DNA of 64,000 bases from Stutzerimonas stutzeri (GTDB taxonomy: Bacteria > Pseudomonadota > Gammaproteobacteria > Pseudomonadales > Pseudomonadaceae). Position 1 is the stretch's first letter. Every line of letters begins with the position of its first letter. The notes under the pieces are model-generated. The model did not search any database. It was given only the letters and a program-made list of their open reading frames with translations, and was not told the DNA's origin. The DNA is taken from assembly GCA_002345575.1 (NCBI GenBank), contig DDVX01000006.1, positions 186,001-250,000 of the forward strand, given 5' to 3'. Below are positions 1 through 10,200 of this stretch, piece by piece. The position numbers and the translations under genes were made by a program.

Positions 1-487
1 TGAACAGGCCGAAGGCGATTACACCAGACATGAAAGGCGTTACCACCCAGCTGGCAACGATTGGCCCTATCGCGCCCCAATGCACTGCATCGGCCGAGAT
101 GCCTACGGCAGCGAAACCAATCACCGCGCCTACGATGGAATGCGTGGTGGAAACCGGCCAGCCACGGACCGAGGCGATAAACAGCCAGGTGCCGGCCGCC
201 AGCAAGGAGGACATCATGCCCAGAATGAAGAGATCCGGCGGAATCAACTCGGCATCAACGATGCCGTTCTTGATGGTTTCAGTGACCTGCCCGCCCGCCA
301 GGTAGGCGCCGCAGAACTCGAAAACCATCGCAATCAGAATGGCTTGCTTGATGGTCAGCGCACGCGAGCCGACCGAAGTACCCATGGCGTTGGCCACATC
401 ATTGGCACCCACGCCCCAGGCCATGAAAAAACCGAACGCGCAGGCGAGCACCAGGAGTACGAAGCCGTATTCCGAGATAAGAGACAT
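1..487 (-). CDS. pit: PiT-family inorganic phosphate transporter, N-terminal part (cut by window edge)
   Basis: Low-affinity phosphate/metal symporter of the inner membrane. Only about 162 N-terminal residues lie in the window and the reading frame runs off the left end. The start is the ATG at 487-485. Membrane segments are visible, and the family hallmark GANDVANAMGTSVGSRALT occurs around residues 27-45; in PiT proteins this repeat carries substrate-coordinating residues. Further on, VSTTHSIVGAVIGFA is also typical. The DUF47 gene lies immediately upstream on the same strand (39 nt gap), the usual regulator-transporter pair. Expression as a two-gene operon is inferred from spacing and strand. 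Confidence 0.95.
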   Translation of the reverse strand, partial: MSLISEYGFVLLVLACAFGFFMAWGVGANDVANAMGTSVGSRALTIKQAILIAMVFEFCGAYLAGGQVTETIKNGIVDAELIPPDLFILGMMSSLLAAGTWLFIASVRGWPVSTTHSIVGAVIGFAAVGISADAVHWGAIGPIVASWVVTPFMSGVIAFGLF

Positions 488-525
488 AAAAAATTACCTG
501 TTGAAGCCAGAAAAGGTGCGGGCGC

Positions 526-1203
526 TCAACGCGCCAGCAATTGTTCCAGACGGTTGCCGACGCGCTCGGCGCGATCAGCCACATCACCGATCCATTCGAT
601 GATTTTGTAAAGAAACATGACGTCTACTGGTGGCAATTCCTTTTCCAGCTTGAACAGCTCACGACGAACCGTGATTTGCATGCGGTCAGTCTCGCGCTCG
701 ATCTCCTCAAGCTCTTCGACCATGCTTTCGACGAGAGTCGCTTCACGGCCACTGAAGCCCGTTTCGAGCAATGAATCGAGCTCCTTTAGCGCCTTCAACG
801 CCTGGCAGCTGGCGTCGACGCTACGCTGAACAAAGGCCAGCATCTTCGGTTGCAGCGGAGCCGGAATCGTCATGCAGCGGCCCAGCATAAGGCCTGCAAT
901 GTCCTTGGCGCGGTTGGCGATCTTGTCCTGTACACTCAGCAGCTCCAGCAAATCGGAGCGCGGCACCGGCAAGAACAAGCTCTTGGGCAGATGCTGACGA
1001 ACATTCTTCTTGAGTTTGTCAGCCTCGTTTTCCAGCTGAGCCATCTCTTTCTGGATCTGCTCGACCCGCTCCCAGTCTTCTGCAGTGATCGCTTGAAACA
1101 GCGGCACCAGGTTGGCGGCACATTCGTGAGACTTGGCCATATGCTGCTGCATGGGGCCAATGGGCGAACGTCCGAACAGGCTGACAAATGGATTGATTGG
1201 CAT
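526..1203 (-). CDS. TIGR00153/DUF47 family PhoU-like phosphate transport regulator
   Basis: A 225-residue, almost wholly helical cytoplasmic protein. Proteins of this family accompany Pit transporters and are thought to control them. The start chosen is the ATG at 1203 (MPINPFVSLFG), because this N-terminus fits the family and the domain length is about 225 residues. The frame stays open to 1926, but that extension runs antisense through the CYTH gene and is non-coding in character. Seen in the protein: acidic PhoU-like helices rich in Glu/Lys, for example SVQDKIANRAKDIAGLM and VEELEEIERETDRMQ. The gene is 39 nt upstream of pit and divergent from the CYTH-CHAD gene. Confidence 0.93.
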   Translation of the reverse strand: MPINPFVSLFGRSPIGPMQQHMAKSHECAANLVPLFQAITAEDWERVEQIQKEMAQLENEADKLKKNVRQHLPKSLFLPVPRSDLLELLSVQDKIANRAKDIAGLMLGRCMTIPAPLQPKMLAFVQRSVDASCQALKALKELDSLLETGFSGREATLVESMVEELEEIERETDRMQITVRRELFKLEKELPPVDVMFLYKIIEWIGDVADRAERVGNRLEQLLAR

Positions 1204-1314
1204 AGGGAATACCCCGGCTTCAGAAGGCGGCAAGTATACGGACAGGCTATCGCGCCTGCTACCGTATGCCATCAAAGCTGTAATACAAACTTGGTATAGG
1301 CATCGATCGGCATC

Positions 1315-2679
1315 ATGCAGAAAGAAACAGAAATCAAACTGCGCGCCAGTCGCGACACCCTCGCGGCGCTGCGTGACCATCCGCTGCTTAAGAAGCGTAA
1401 CAAGAGCGGGTGGCAACGCCACGAACTGTTCAACCAGTATTACGACACACCCGAGCGTGATTTGGCCCAGGCCAAAGTCGCGCTGCGCCTGCGTCGTGAT
1501 GGCGAGCAGTTCATCCAGACACTGAAAAGTCGCGGCCAAAGCGTGGCCGGCCTGTCCGAGCGCAACGAGTGGGACTGGTATCTGGAAAAGGCCAAGCTGG
1601 ATACCAAGAAGCTTACCGACGATTGCTGGCCGGCGGCCCTCGCCGAACTGGACAAGAAGACCCTCAAGCCCATCTTCAAAACCGACTTTGTCCGCGAGAA
1701 AGCCGAGATTGCCTGGGGCCGCGGTAAAGCAAAGGTAGTGATCGAAGCAGCGCTCGACCTGGGCAAGGTCGTGGTCGGCAAACAGAGCGAGGAAATTTGC
1801 GAGCTGGAGCTGGAATTGCGCCAGGGCGACCCCGAAGCGCTGCTGGCGCTGGCCGCTGAGCTTGCCGCCGATCTGGCGCTGATGCCTTGCGACATCAGCA
1901 AGGCCGAGCGCGGTTATCGCCTGCATGACGCTGACAGCTATTCACTGCAGCTGCCCGCCCCGCAACTCGACGCCAGCATGCCGCTGGACGATGCCTTTGC
2001 CGCGCTGAGCTGGCAGTTGCTTGGCAACAGTCAGCGCCTGGCCGAGCAATACCGTTTTAATGGCCACTGGAAACTGCTCGGCCAATGGTTGCAGCAGCTG
2101 GTCGACCTGCGCGCCCTGTTCGGCAGCCTCGGCCAGGCCGCACCGCGTGCCAGCAGCCATGAACTGCGCGAACAACTGGACGCTCTGATCGGTGACTGGC
2201 GGCCGCGCATCGAAGCCGGCCAGAACGACGAAACTGTCCGCCAGGGTTCACCCGGCGAGTTTGCCGCCGAACTGGACCAGCCACGCTGGGGCCTGTTCTC
2301 GCTGAAGACTTCGCTGTGGCTATGGCAACGCGGCTGGACTATCGAACGCAACAAGCGCGGCGATCGTCAGGGCGCTGCCGAGCTGGGCAAATGGCTGCCA
2401 CGTCAGCTGGGCGAGGAAGCCGTCGCACTGCAGTTGCTACGCTACCAGCAGCAGCCGGAAGATCTGGCCGAGCAACGCCCACGTATGGAGCGCCTGTTGG
2501 TCTGGCTGCGTTTGGCGCGCAGCGTACTGGAGCTTCCGGAAGTCGACCGTCTCTACGGCGAGCTGATCAAGCTCCATGAGCTGGCGCAACAGCCGCTAAG
2601 CGATGAAACACTCGATGCTCGCATTGAGCAGGCTCGGACTGTGTGGACGCTCAAGGCTTGGAAGATGCTGACAAAGTAA
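1315..2679 (+). CDS. CYTH and CHAD domain protein, inorganic triphosphatase-like
   Basis: 454 residues. The N-terminus shows the CYTH signature ExExK as KETEIKLR (Glu4, Glu6, Lys8), followed by YYDTPERDL and LRLRRDGEQFIQTLK, the metal- and phosphate-binding strands of the triphosphate tunnel fold (about residues 1-190). The remainder (about 220-440) is a helical CHAD-like region with scattered Arg/His, a fold known to bind polyphosphate. The architecture matches bacterial YgiF-type inorganic triphosphatases. It is divergent from the Pit/DUF47 pair and 33 nt upstream of the GspE-like gene. Whether the substrate is triphosphate, polyphosphate or another triphosphate ester cannot be read from sequence. 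Confidence 0.9.
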   Translation: MQKETEIKLRASRDTLAALRDHPLLKKRNKSGWQRHELFNQYYDTPERDLAQAKVALRLRRDGEQFIQTLKSRGQSVAGLSERNEWDWYLEKAKLDTKKLTDDCWPAALAELDKKTLKPIFKTDFVREKAEIAWGRGKAKVVIEAALDLGKVVVGKQSEEICELELELRQGDPEALLALAAELAADLALMPCDISKAERGYRLHDADSYSLQLPAPQLDASMPLDDAFAALSWQLLGNSQRLAEQYRFNGHWKLLGQWLQQLVDLRALFGSLGQAAPRASSHELREQLDALIGDWRPRIEAGQNDETVRQGSPGEFAAELDQPRWGLFSLKTSLWLWQRGWTIERNKRGDRQGAAELGKWLPRQLGEEAVALQLLRYQQQPEDLAEQRPRMERLLVWLRLARSVLELPEVDRLYGELIKLHELAQQPLSDETLDARIEQARTVWTLKAWKMLTK

Positions 2680-2712
2680 GCTGCTGCAAGCGTTTCCATC
2701 CAGGAGTTCTTG

Positions 2713-4497
2713 ATGTCCGCCTTCGCCTCGTCCTCCACCGACCGCCTGCTTGACCTCAACGACCTGCTGCGTGACCTGGTGGCTCAAGGCCGACTGTCAC
2801 AGGATGTCGCTGAACAGTGCATGACCCTGCGCCGCAGCACCGCAGCAAATCAGCAGCATCCGCTGGAATTTCTTGCCGCGCAGCAGCTCGAGGACCAGAA
2901 GCGGCCCGGCAAGAAGCTGGATCTGGAAACTCTTACTCTCTGGCTGGCCGAACAGGCCGGCCAGCCCTACCTACGCATCGATCCACTGAAGATCAATGTC
3001 GCGGCCATCACTCCGCTGATGTCCTACGCCTTCGCCCAGCGCCACAAGATCCTTGCCGTGGCGGTGGACAGCCAGAGCGTGACCATCGCCAGCGCCCAGC
3101 CGTTTGTGAGCAGCTGGGAGGCCAACCTCACTCATGTGCTCAAGCGCCCGATCAGGCGCGTGGTGGCCAACCCGGTGGAATTGCAGCGCTTCACCGTGGA
3201 GTTCTACCGGCTGGCCAAGTCAGTCAGCGGTGCTACGGCGACGGATCAGAAAATCAGCGGCACCGGCAACTTCGAGCAGCTGCTCAACCTCGGCGCCAGC
3301 GACCAGGAACCGGATGCCAACGACTCACACATCATCAATATCGTCGACTGGCTGTTCCAGTACGCCTTCGACCAACGCGCCAGCGACATCCACATCGAGC
3401 CTCGGCGCGAACAGGGCACCGTGCGCTTTCGCATCGATGGCGTGCTGCACAACGTCTACCAGTTCCCGCCGCAGGTGACGATGGCGGTGGTCAGCCGGCT
3501 GAAATCCCTCGGCCGAATGAACGTCGCCGAGAAGCGCAAGCCGCAGGACGGCCGGGTCAAGACCAAGACGCCGGACGGCGGTGAGGTGGAGCTGCGCCTG
3601 TCGACTCTGCCGACGGCCTTTGGCGAGAAGATGGTGATGCGGATCTTCGACCCGGAGGTGCTGCTCAAGGGCTTCGACCAGCTGGGTTTTTCCGCCGAGG
3701 ACCTGCGTCGCTGGCAGAGCATGACCGGCCAGCCCAACGGCATCATCCTGGTCACCGGCCCCACTGGCTCGGGCAAGACCACCACTCTGTACACGACGCT
3801 CAAGCAGCTGGCGACGCCGGAAGTGAACGTCTGCACCATCGAAGACCCGATCGAGATGATCGAGGGCGCCTTCAACCAGATGCAGGTGCAACACAACATC
3901 GAGCTGACTTTCGCCAGCGGTGTGCGCGCGCTGATGCGTCAGGACCCAGACATCATCATGGTCGGCGAGATCCGCGATCTGGAAACCGCCGAGATGGCGA
4001 TCCAGGCCGCGCTGACCGGCCACCTGGTGCTCTCCACCCTGCACACTAACGACGCACCGAGCGCGATCACTCGGTTGCTGGAACTCGGCGTGCCGCATTA
4101 TCTGCTGCGCGCGACGCTGCTAGGCGTGATGGCCCAACGCCTGGTGCGCACGCTGTGCCCGCATTGCAAGGCGCCGGTGCAGCTGAATGCTGATGACTGG
4201 CAGACCCTGACCAAACCCTGGAACGCACCGCTGCCGACCCACGCACATCAGGCGGTGGGTTGCATCGAATGCCGGGATACAGGTTATCGGGGCCGTGCTG
4301 GGGTATACGAGATCATGCTACTCAACGATGCGATCAAGCCACTGATCACTGCGGACACCGACCTCCTCGCCCTGCGCCGCCAGGCGTTCAAGGATGGCAT
4401 GCACAGCCTGCGTCTATCCGGCGCACAAAAGATCTCGGCCGGGTTGACCACGCTGGAAGAAGTGCTTCGGGTAACGCCCCAGAGTGAGCAGAAGTAG
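2713..4497 (+). CDS. GspE/PilB-family secretion ATPase, orphan
   Basis: A 594-residue type II/IV secretion-system hexameric ATPase. The ATG at 2713 is preferred to the TTG at 2710 because CAGGAG ends 6 nt upstream of it. All ATPase elements are present: Walker A GPTGSGKTT (about residue 349), Asp box TIEDPIEM, Walker B region DPDIIMVGEIRD, His box TGHLVLSTLHTND, and a C-terminal zinc-type four-cysteine unit (CPHC then CIEC). The N-terminal part is MshE/GspE-N-like. No pilin, platform protein or secretin gene is nearby, so its partner machine lies elsewhere or it has another role. An equivalent ATPase next to a CHAD gene is, as I recall, a conserved arrangement in Pseudomonas. Confidence 0.92.
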   Translation: MSAFASSSTDRLLDLNDLLRDLVAQGRLSQDVAEQCMTLRRSTAANQQHPLEFLAAQQLEDQKRPGKKLDLETLTLWLAEQAGQPYLRIDPLKINVAAITPLMSYAFAQRHKILAVAVDSQSVTIASAQPFVSSWEANLTHVLKRPIRRVVANPVELQRFTVEFYRLAKSVSGATATDQKISGTGNFEQLLNLGASDQEPDANDSHIINIVDWLFQYAFDQRASDIHIEPRREQGTVRFRIDGVLHNVYQFPPQVTMAVVSRLKSLGRMNVAEKRKPQDGRVKTKTPDGGEVELRLSTLPTAFGEKMVMRIFDPEVLLKGFDQLGFSAEDLRRWQSMTGQPNGIILVTGPTGSGKTTTLYTTLKQLATPEVNVCTIEDPIEMIEGAFNQMQVQHNIELTFASGVRALMRQDPDIIMVGEIRDLETAEMAIQAALTGHLVLSTLHTNDAPSAITRLLELGVPHYLLRATLLGVMAQRLVRTLCPHCKAPVQLNADDWQTLTKPWNAPLPTHAHQAVGCIECRDTGYRGRAGVYEIMLLNDAIKPLITADTDLLALRRQAFKDGMHSLRLSGAQKISAGLTTLEEVLRVTPQSEQK

Positions 4498-4587
4498 CAA
4501 GCTTGAATCAGAGTGTGGCGGCCTGCGCCGAAATGCGATCAAGCTTTTCCGCTTTTACTTAAGGCTTGTGCCGCTACAGTTGCTGTT

Positions 4588-5295
4588 TTAGCCCTGCCGA
4601 GCCGCCAATATTCCCGCCACCCGCGACGGCTCGCAGTTAAGGTAGGCCGAGGACTGCAGCCAGTCTTGGTCGGGATACCAGGAAAACATGAACTGCCCGC
4701 CCTTGAGGCTATCGACCACCATCTGCGCCACTTCCGGGCGTACCGCAGGACAACCCTGGCTGCGACCGATGCGCCCTTGGGTGGCAATCCAGGCGGGGTT
4801 CACGTAATTCGCAGGGTGAATGACGATTGCACGCTCGCGAGCCAGGTCGTTCACGCCAGGTTCGAGGCCATCCATGCGCAGCGAATAGCCGTGCTTGCCG
4901 TTGTAGCTCTCGGCAGTGCGGAACAGGCCGATACTCGACTGATGGCTGCCGAGAACATTGGAAAAGCGTGTGGCGTGATTTTCACCGGACTTCTGCCCAT
5001 GGGCGACAAACTCTTCCAGCAACAATCGCTTACGCTGAAGGTCGAAGATCCACAGACGCCGCTCCGAAGACGGCAATGAAAAATCAATCACTGCCAGCCG
5101 CTTGGCTGGGCTGGCACCATTGTTCACGGCGCACTGCATGGCCGCTATGGCATGGCTCAGCACGTGCGTATCCAGAGTGGGCGCCACACGTGCCAAATCG
5201 TTCAGCAAAGGCTTATAGGAAGGCGCAGCCAAAGCCAGCGGCGCCGACATCAGCAAGCCGGCGGCAAGGCACAGGCGCCGAAGCGTTACTATCAT
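4588..5295 (-). CDS. Secreted murein L,D-transpeptidase catalytic-domain (YkuD_2-like) protein
   Basis: About 235 residues. The start at 5295 gives a clean Sec signal peptide (MIVTLRRLCLAAGLLMSAPLALA); an ATG at 5310 would add five residues, and the frame is open to 5391. The mature protein has the L,D-transpeptidase catalytic stretch with a conserved His (AIVIHPANYV) and the S-x-G-C motif GRSQGCPAV with catalytic Cys182. It belongs to the shorter YkuD_2-like family, whose members are usually annotated as murein transpeptidase-like. It acts in the periplasm on peptidoglycan, or is an inactive relative. It is divergent from the larger L,D-transpeptidase at 5511. Confidence 0.85.
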   Translation of the reverse strand: MIVTLRRLCLAAGLLMSAPLALAAPSYKPLLNDLARVAPTLDTHVLSHAIAAMQCAVNNGASPAKRLAVIDFSLPSSERRLWIFDLQRKRLLLEEFVAHGQKSGENHATRFSNVLGSHQSSIGLFRTAESYNGKHGYSLRMDGLEPGVNDLARERAIVIHPANYVNPAWIATQGRIGRSQGCPAVRPEVAQMVVDSLKGGQFMFSWYPDQDWLQSSAYLNCEPSRVAGILAARQG

Positions 5296-5378
5296 GTGCG
5301 TGGTCCCCATCCGGCGCCAATGCTGCGGTTTTCCGCCTGGCCGGCGCCTATAATCGCCATCAGATAGCGAATAAAAGA

Positions 5379-5407
5379 CTGACGCGGGCAAAACGCGCTC
5401 GCGTCAG
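5379..5407. promoter_or_regulatory. 8-bp inverted repeat between divergent L,D-transpeptidase genes
   Basis: CTGACGCG at 5379-5386 and CGCGTCAG at 5400-5407 form perfect arms with a 13-nt spacer, in the non-coding gap between two divergent cell-wall genes. This could be a regulator site, or a hairpin in the leader of the rightward gene. A TATAAT hexamer lies at 5349-5354 on the plus strand, but no convincing -35 box is seen. The function is inferred only from position. Confidence 0.35.
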
Positions 5408-5510
5408 ACAGAACATGTTTTAGTGGCCTGAGTGGGCCTGGTTTTCCCAGTGCCGCAGCCGGTTTCAGCGGCGGAGTCTAGCAGTCGACGGGTCAGCCTG
5501 GAGTGAAGCG

Positions 5511-7136
5511 TTGTACAAAAAACATGCATTTCGTCTATTCGCGCCGCTTTTGTTCACGCCACTGTTGGCGTGTGCCCAGCCCGGCGACGAAGCTCCCAGC
5601 CCCATACAAAGCGCGCTGCAGATGCTGCCAGAAGCATGCGGCAAGCCGCTGGCCGATATAGATCCGCAAGCCCGCGCGCGCCTGTCTGCGCTATACGGCC
5701 GCATGCAGTTCGAGCATTTGTGGACTTCCTATGCACAACTCGACGAGTTGCTGAGCCAGCTCAATGCGCTGATCGATGACGGTCTGGATCCTACGATCTA
5801 CCACCCAGAGACCATTCGCCACGCGACACACACAGCAACCGCCCGACCGTTTCAGCGCGAGTGCAGCGATCTGCTCGCCAGCCACGGCTATCTCTTGGCA
5901 CTGCAGCATCTATCTCAGGGCCGTTTGCCCCAGGCGCAAAACGAACCGGTTTGGCGCAGCTCCGAGGCTCCGGCACATCAGCACGAGGAGCAGTTGCTGA
6001 ACATCGCGACACAGGCACTGAAAACACCCCGACTGGCCTTCGACAAGGCACGCCCGGCGCTTGAGCAGTACCGTAACCTGCGCACGGCATATGCAAAGCT
6101 ACGCAGTGCCGAGCAGATCAGGCAGCCGAGCATCCCGCATGGCACAACCCTGCGTCCCGGCATGACTGACCCGCGCCTGCCGCTGCTGCGCCAGCGACTG
6201 AGTGTCGACGGTTACCTCCAAGCAGATGCTGTCTCACACTCCGATACCGACAATCATTACAACGCTGTCGATGAGGCAGCACTCAAGGCCTTCCAGCGCC
6301 ATCACGGTCTGCAGGATGATGGCGTGCTGGGTGCCGAAACCCTAGCCACCTTGAATGTTACTGCGGGCGAACGGCTCGACCAACTACGGGTGAATCTGGA
6401 GCGTTTTCGCTGGTTTTCCCGCGACATCGAGGCCCAATCGCTGCTTGTGGATATTGCCGGCGGACGGGTAATCCATTTCCACCAAGGCCAGCCGCTGTGG
6501 GAGACCCGTGCTCAGGTCGGACGCAGTACCCGGCAGACGCCGGCCATCAAATCCAGCGTCACCCGCCTGACGCTGAACCCGACCTGGACCATACCGCCGA
6601 CTATTCTGCGCGAAGACAAACTGCCGAAGATCCGCGAAAATCCCGACTATCTCGCTCAGCAAAACCTGCACGTCCTTGACTACCAGGGCAACCCGCTCGA
6701 TCCGCAACTGATCGACTGGAACAACCCCGGCAACATCCTGCTGCGCCAGGCGGCTGGCCCGGACAACCCGCTTGGCCGCGTGGCCATCCGTTTTGCCAAT
6801 CCCTATTCGATCTACCTGCACGACACCCCAAGTCAGGGCCTGTTCGGTCGCTCGCAGCGGGCCTTCAGCTCCGGCTGCGTGAGGGTCGAATCGGTGATGC
6901 AGCTGGTCAACCTGCTGCTCGCCGACAACGAGCGCCAACGTTTCGAGCAACTACTCGAAACCGGCAAAACCTATGAATTTCGCTTGAGCAAAGCCATGCC
7001 TATACTCCTTGCCTACTGGACAGCCGAAGCCGACAGCAGTGGCCAGCCGCGCTATCGACCCGACATCTACCAACACGACCGAAGCCTGCTCGCAGCGCTG
7101 CGGACTGCCGATCAATCTCTGCTCCGCCCACAATAG
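5511..7136 (+). CDS. L,D-transpeptidase, LdtD/YcbB type, probable lipoprotein
   Basis: 541 residues. The start is TTG at 5511: GGAG sits 7 nt upstream, and the next in-frame Met would remove the export signal. The N-terminus ends in the lipobox LLAC (Cys21), suggesting an anchored periplasmic protein. A YcbB-like scaffold region is followed by a peptidoglycan-binding domain (about 245-295, LKAFQRHHGLQDDGVLGAETLATLN) and the YkuD catalytic domain (about 310-470) with IYLHDTPSQGLFG and SSGCVRVES, catalytic Cys456. Family members make 3-3 cross-links in peptidoglycan. The length is normal for the LdtD family. Confidence 0.92.
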   Translation: MYKKHAFRLFAPLLFTPLLACAQPGDEAPSPIQSALQMLPEACGKPLADIDPQARARLSALYGRMQFEHLWTSYAQLDELLSQLNALIDDGLDPTIYHPETIRHATHTATARPFQRECSDLLASHGYLLALQHLSQGRLPQAQNEPVWRSSEAPAHQHEEQLLNIATQALKTPRLAFDKARPALEQYRNLRTAYAKLRSAEQIRQPSIPHGTTLRPGMTDPRLPLLRQRLSVDGYLQADAVSHSDTDNHYNAVDEAALKAFQRHHGLQDDGVLGAETLATLNVTAGERLDQLRVNLERFRWFSRDIEAQSLLVDIAGGRVIHFHQGQPLWETRAQVGRSTRQTPAIKSSVTRLTLNPTWTIPPTILREDKLPKIRENPDYLAQQNLHVLDYQGNPLDPQLIDWNNPGNILLRQAAGPDNPLGRVAIRFANPYSIYLHDTPSQGLFGRSQRAFSSGCVRVESVMQLVNLLLADNERQRFEQLLETGKTYEFRLSKAMPILLAYWTAEADSSGQPRYRPDIYQHDRSLLAALRTADQSLLRPQ

Positions 7137-7217
7137 AACAGACCGATGGCTCTGGCAGGTAGCGCGTAGACCGATGTCTACTGGTGACAGAGTCCAACCC
7201 GTACAGCGTGTGTAATC

Positions 7218-10200
7218 ATGCAGCCGGGCTGGGGAAATTATGATTTTGCCGACATGGATAGACGAGCAGAAATCTTGAACAACGAAAGCCAAGGTAAGGG
7301 CCAGGACGAAGCCGAACGGCGGGCAGTATTGGCCGAATACGGGTTTTTTGAGACTCCCGATAACACCGCATTCGATGATCTGCTTGCACTGGCCGCGCAG
7401 CTGTGCGGAACAACCAGCGCCGCGATCTTTTTCCCAGACTGCGAGCCCCGACAGTTCAAGGCCTCGCTCAATCTCGATGAGCACAGCCAGACTTGTGCCA
7501 TCACTCTCTGCGCCATGGCAATGGCCCAGGGCCCTACGCTGGTCATCGAAGATCTTGCCGCCAATCCGCAGAGCGCGTCGCTGTCCGGTTTTTATGCCGC
7601 AGCCGTGTTGCACTCCCCGCAGGGGCTGCCTCTCGGCACCTTGTGTGTAGTGGATGACGAGCCGCGGCAGCTTTCCGAGCGGCAGCTGGCGCAGCTGCAA
7701 GCGCTGGCGCGGCAGGTCATGGCCTTGCTTGACCTGCGCCGAAGCCAGTTTCGCGCCAATAAAACCGAGGCCTTCGCGCATTTTCGCAACGTCGCGGACC
7801 GGGCGAGCCAGGCGCTGCTGGAAGCCGAGCAGCGAATCAGCCTGGCTAATGAAATCGCCTCCATCGGCGTCTGGGAATATGACCTTGAAAAGAATCTCCT
7901 GCGCTGGGACACCCAACTCAAGGCGCTCGCCGGGATTGCTCCGGATGAGCCCGAACTTAGCGTCAGCGAATTCCTCACCAGGGTTCATGACGATGATCGC
8001 CAGACCCTGATCGATACCTTTCGCAGTGCGCTGGAGGACGAAGATGATGGCGAGATCAACCTCGACTACCGGGTTTACGACGCTGCCGGCGAGCAATTCC
8101 GCTGGCTGACCAACCGCGGCCGGCGCCTGCAAGCTCCCGACGGCCACATACGCCTGCTGGGTACCGCACGGGATATCACCACCGAACGCAACGCAGCGCT
8201 GAAACTGCAACATATGAATGCCCTGCTGGAAGAGCAGATCCGCGAGAGAAGCCTCACCGAGCAACGCCAGACGCTGCTCATGGAGCTGGGCGACCTGCTA
8301 CGCGGGCAGCCGGACAGCCTCACCATCGCCACCGCCGTCGTGCAGACCTTGGGAGCGAGCCTGAACGTCAGTCGCGGCGCCTTTCTGAACATCGACCCCG
8401 CCGGACATTACGCCACCGTGGAGCGCTACTGGAGCGACAGCGCACTGGGCGACGACGGCGAACGCATATGTTTCTCCGATTACGGCGATTTCATCTACGA
8501 CTTGCAGAACGATGAGCTGGTGGTCGTCGAAGATGTTCAGCACGACACCCGCACCGCTGCGCAAGCCGCATCACTGCAGCTGCGACACATCCACAGCCTG
8601 GTCTGTGTACCGCTGCAGGAGCAGGGTCACCTGAGCGCAGCGCTGCTCCTGCTGCAGGACCAGCCGCGCCAATGGAGCGAAGAGGACATTTCCTTTATCC
8701 GCGAAGTGACCGACCGCGCCTGGACCGCTGATGAACGCATCCGCGCCGAACGCGCTCTGCGCGCCAGTGAAGAGCAGTTCCGCACACTGGCCGACAACAT
8801 GAGCCAGTTCGCCTGGATGGCCGACCCGACCGGGCACATCTACTGGTACAACAAACGCTGGTACGACTACACCGGAACGACCTACGAAGCCATGCGCGCC
8901 CTGAGCTGGCGCTCGGTGAACCACCCCGACCACCACGAGCGGGTCAGTGCCTCGATGCGGCGCGCCGTGGCCATCGGCTCGATCTGGGAGGAAACCTACC
9001 CGCTGCGTGGCAAGAGCGGCCAGTACCGCTGGTTCCTGTCACGTGCACTGCCCATTCGCGACGACTTCGGCCAGGTCACGCGCTGGTTCGGCACCAACAC
9101 TGACATCACCGACCAGGTCACTGCCGAGGAAGCGCTACGCGAGCTCAACGACAATCTCGAACGCCGCGTTGCCGAACGTACCCGCGAGCTGGCGGAGATC
9201 AATCACCTGCTGCACCTGGAAATGGCCGAACGCGAGCGCGCCGAGGAAACCCTGCGCCACGCACAGAAAATGGAAGCCATCGGCCAACTTACCGGCGGTC
9301 TGGCCCACGACTTCAATAACATGCTCAGTGGTGTGCTGGGCGCGCTGGAGTTGATCCAGCGACGGGTCGCCAGCGGCCGAGTTAACGACCTCGATCGTTA
9401 TGTCGATGCAGCCACCACCTCAGCCAATCGTGCCGCTGCACTGACTCATCGCCTGCTGGCCTTCGCCCGCCAGCAACCACTGGACCCCAAGCCGGTGGAC
9501 GTCAATCGGCTGGTGCTGTCGATGGAAGATATGCTGCGTCGGACCATGGCCGAACATATAACCCTGGAAACCCGCCTGCAGACGAATCCCTGGCTGGCCT
9601 ATACCGATACCCACCAGCTGGAAAACGCCCTGCTCAACCTGGTCATCAACGCCCGCGACGCCATGAAAGAAGGCGGTCGGCTGACGATCCAGACCGGCTG
9701 CGTGCAGATCGACGACACCCAGTATGACCACCTCGAGCCCGGCGACTACATCACCCTAAGCGTGGCCGATAGCGGCTGCGGCATGCCGGCGGGGGTGATC
9801 GCCAAAGCCTTCGACCCGTTCTTCACTACCAAACCCATCGGCCAGGGCACTGGCCTCGGCCTGTCGATGGTCTACGGTTTCGTCAAGCAGACCGGCGGCC
9901 ATGTGCGCATCGACAGCACCGTCGGCCAAGGTACGCTGATCACCCTGTTTCTGCCGCGCAACCAAGAGACGCGGATGCAAGCACCCGAGGCGCAGGAAAG
10001 TCCCGATCTGGAGGCACAGGGCGCACGTACCGGAGAAACCGTGCTGGTGGTCGAGGATGAGGTCGCCGTGCGCATGCTGGTGATCGAAGTGCTGGAAGAA
10101 CTTGGCTACCGGGTACTCGAAGCGCTGGATGGCACGACCGCACTGCCGTACCTGCAGAGCGACCAGCGAATTGATCTGCTGCTCAGTGATATCGGCCTGC

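Noticed and set aside
1260..1314. Possible Pho box (CTGTAAT ...) between Pit/DUF47 and CYTH genes
   Set aside because: Only one half matches CTGTCAT; the second half at the required spacing does not.
1204..1926. N-terminal extension of the DUF47 reading frame (466 codons open)
   Set aside because: It runs antisense through the CYTH domain gene and has unnatural composition; the family length fits the start at 1203.
6951..8264. 437-codon minus-strand open frame
   Set aside because: Overlaps the end of the L,D-transpeptidase gene and the sensor kinase gene, both with clear motifs.
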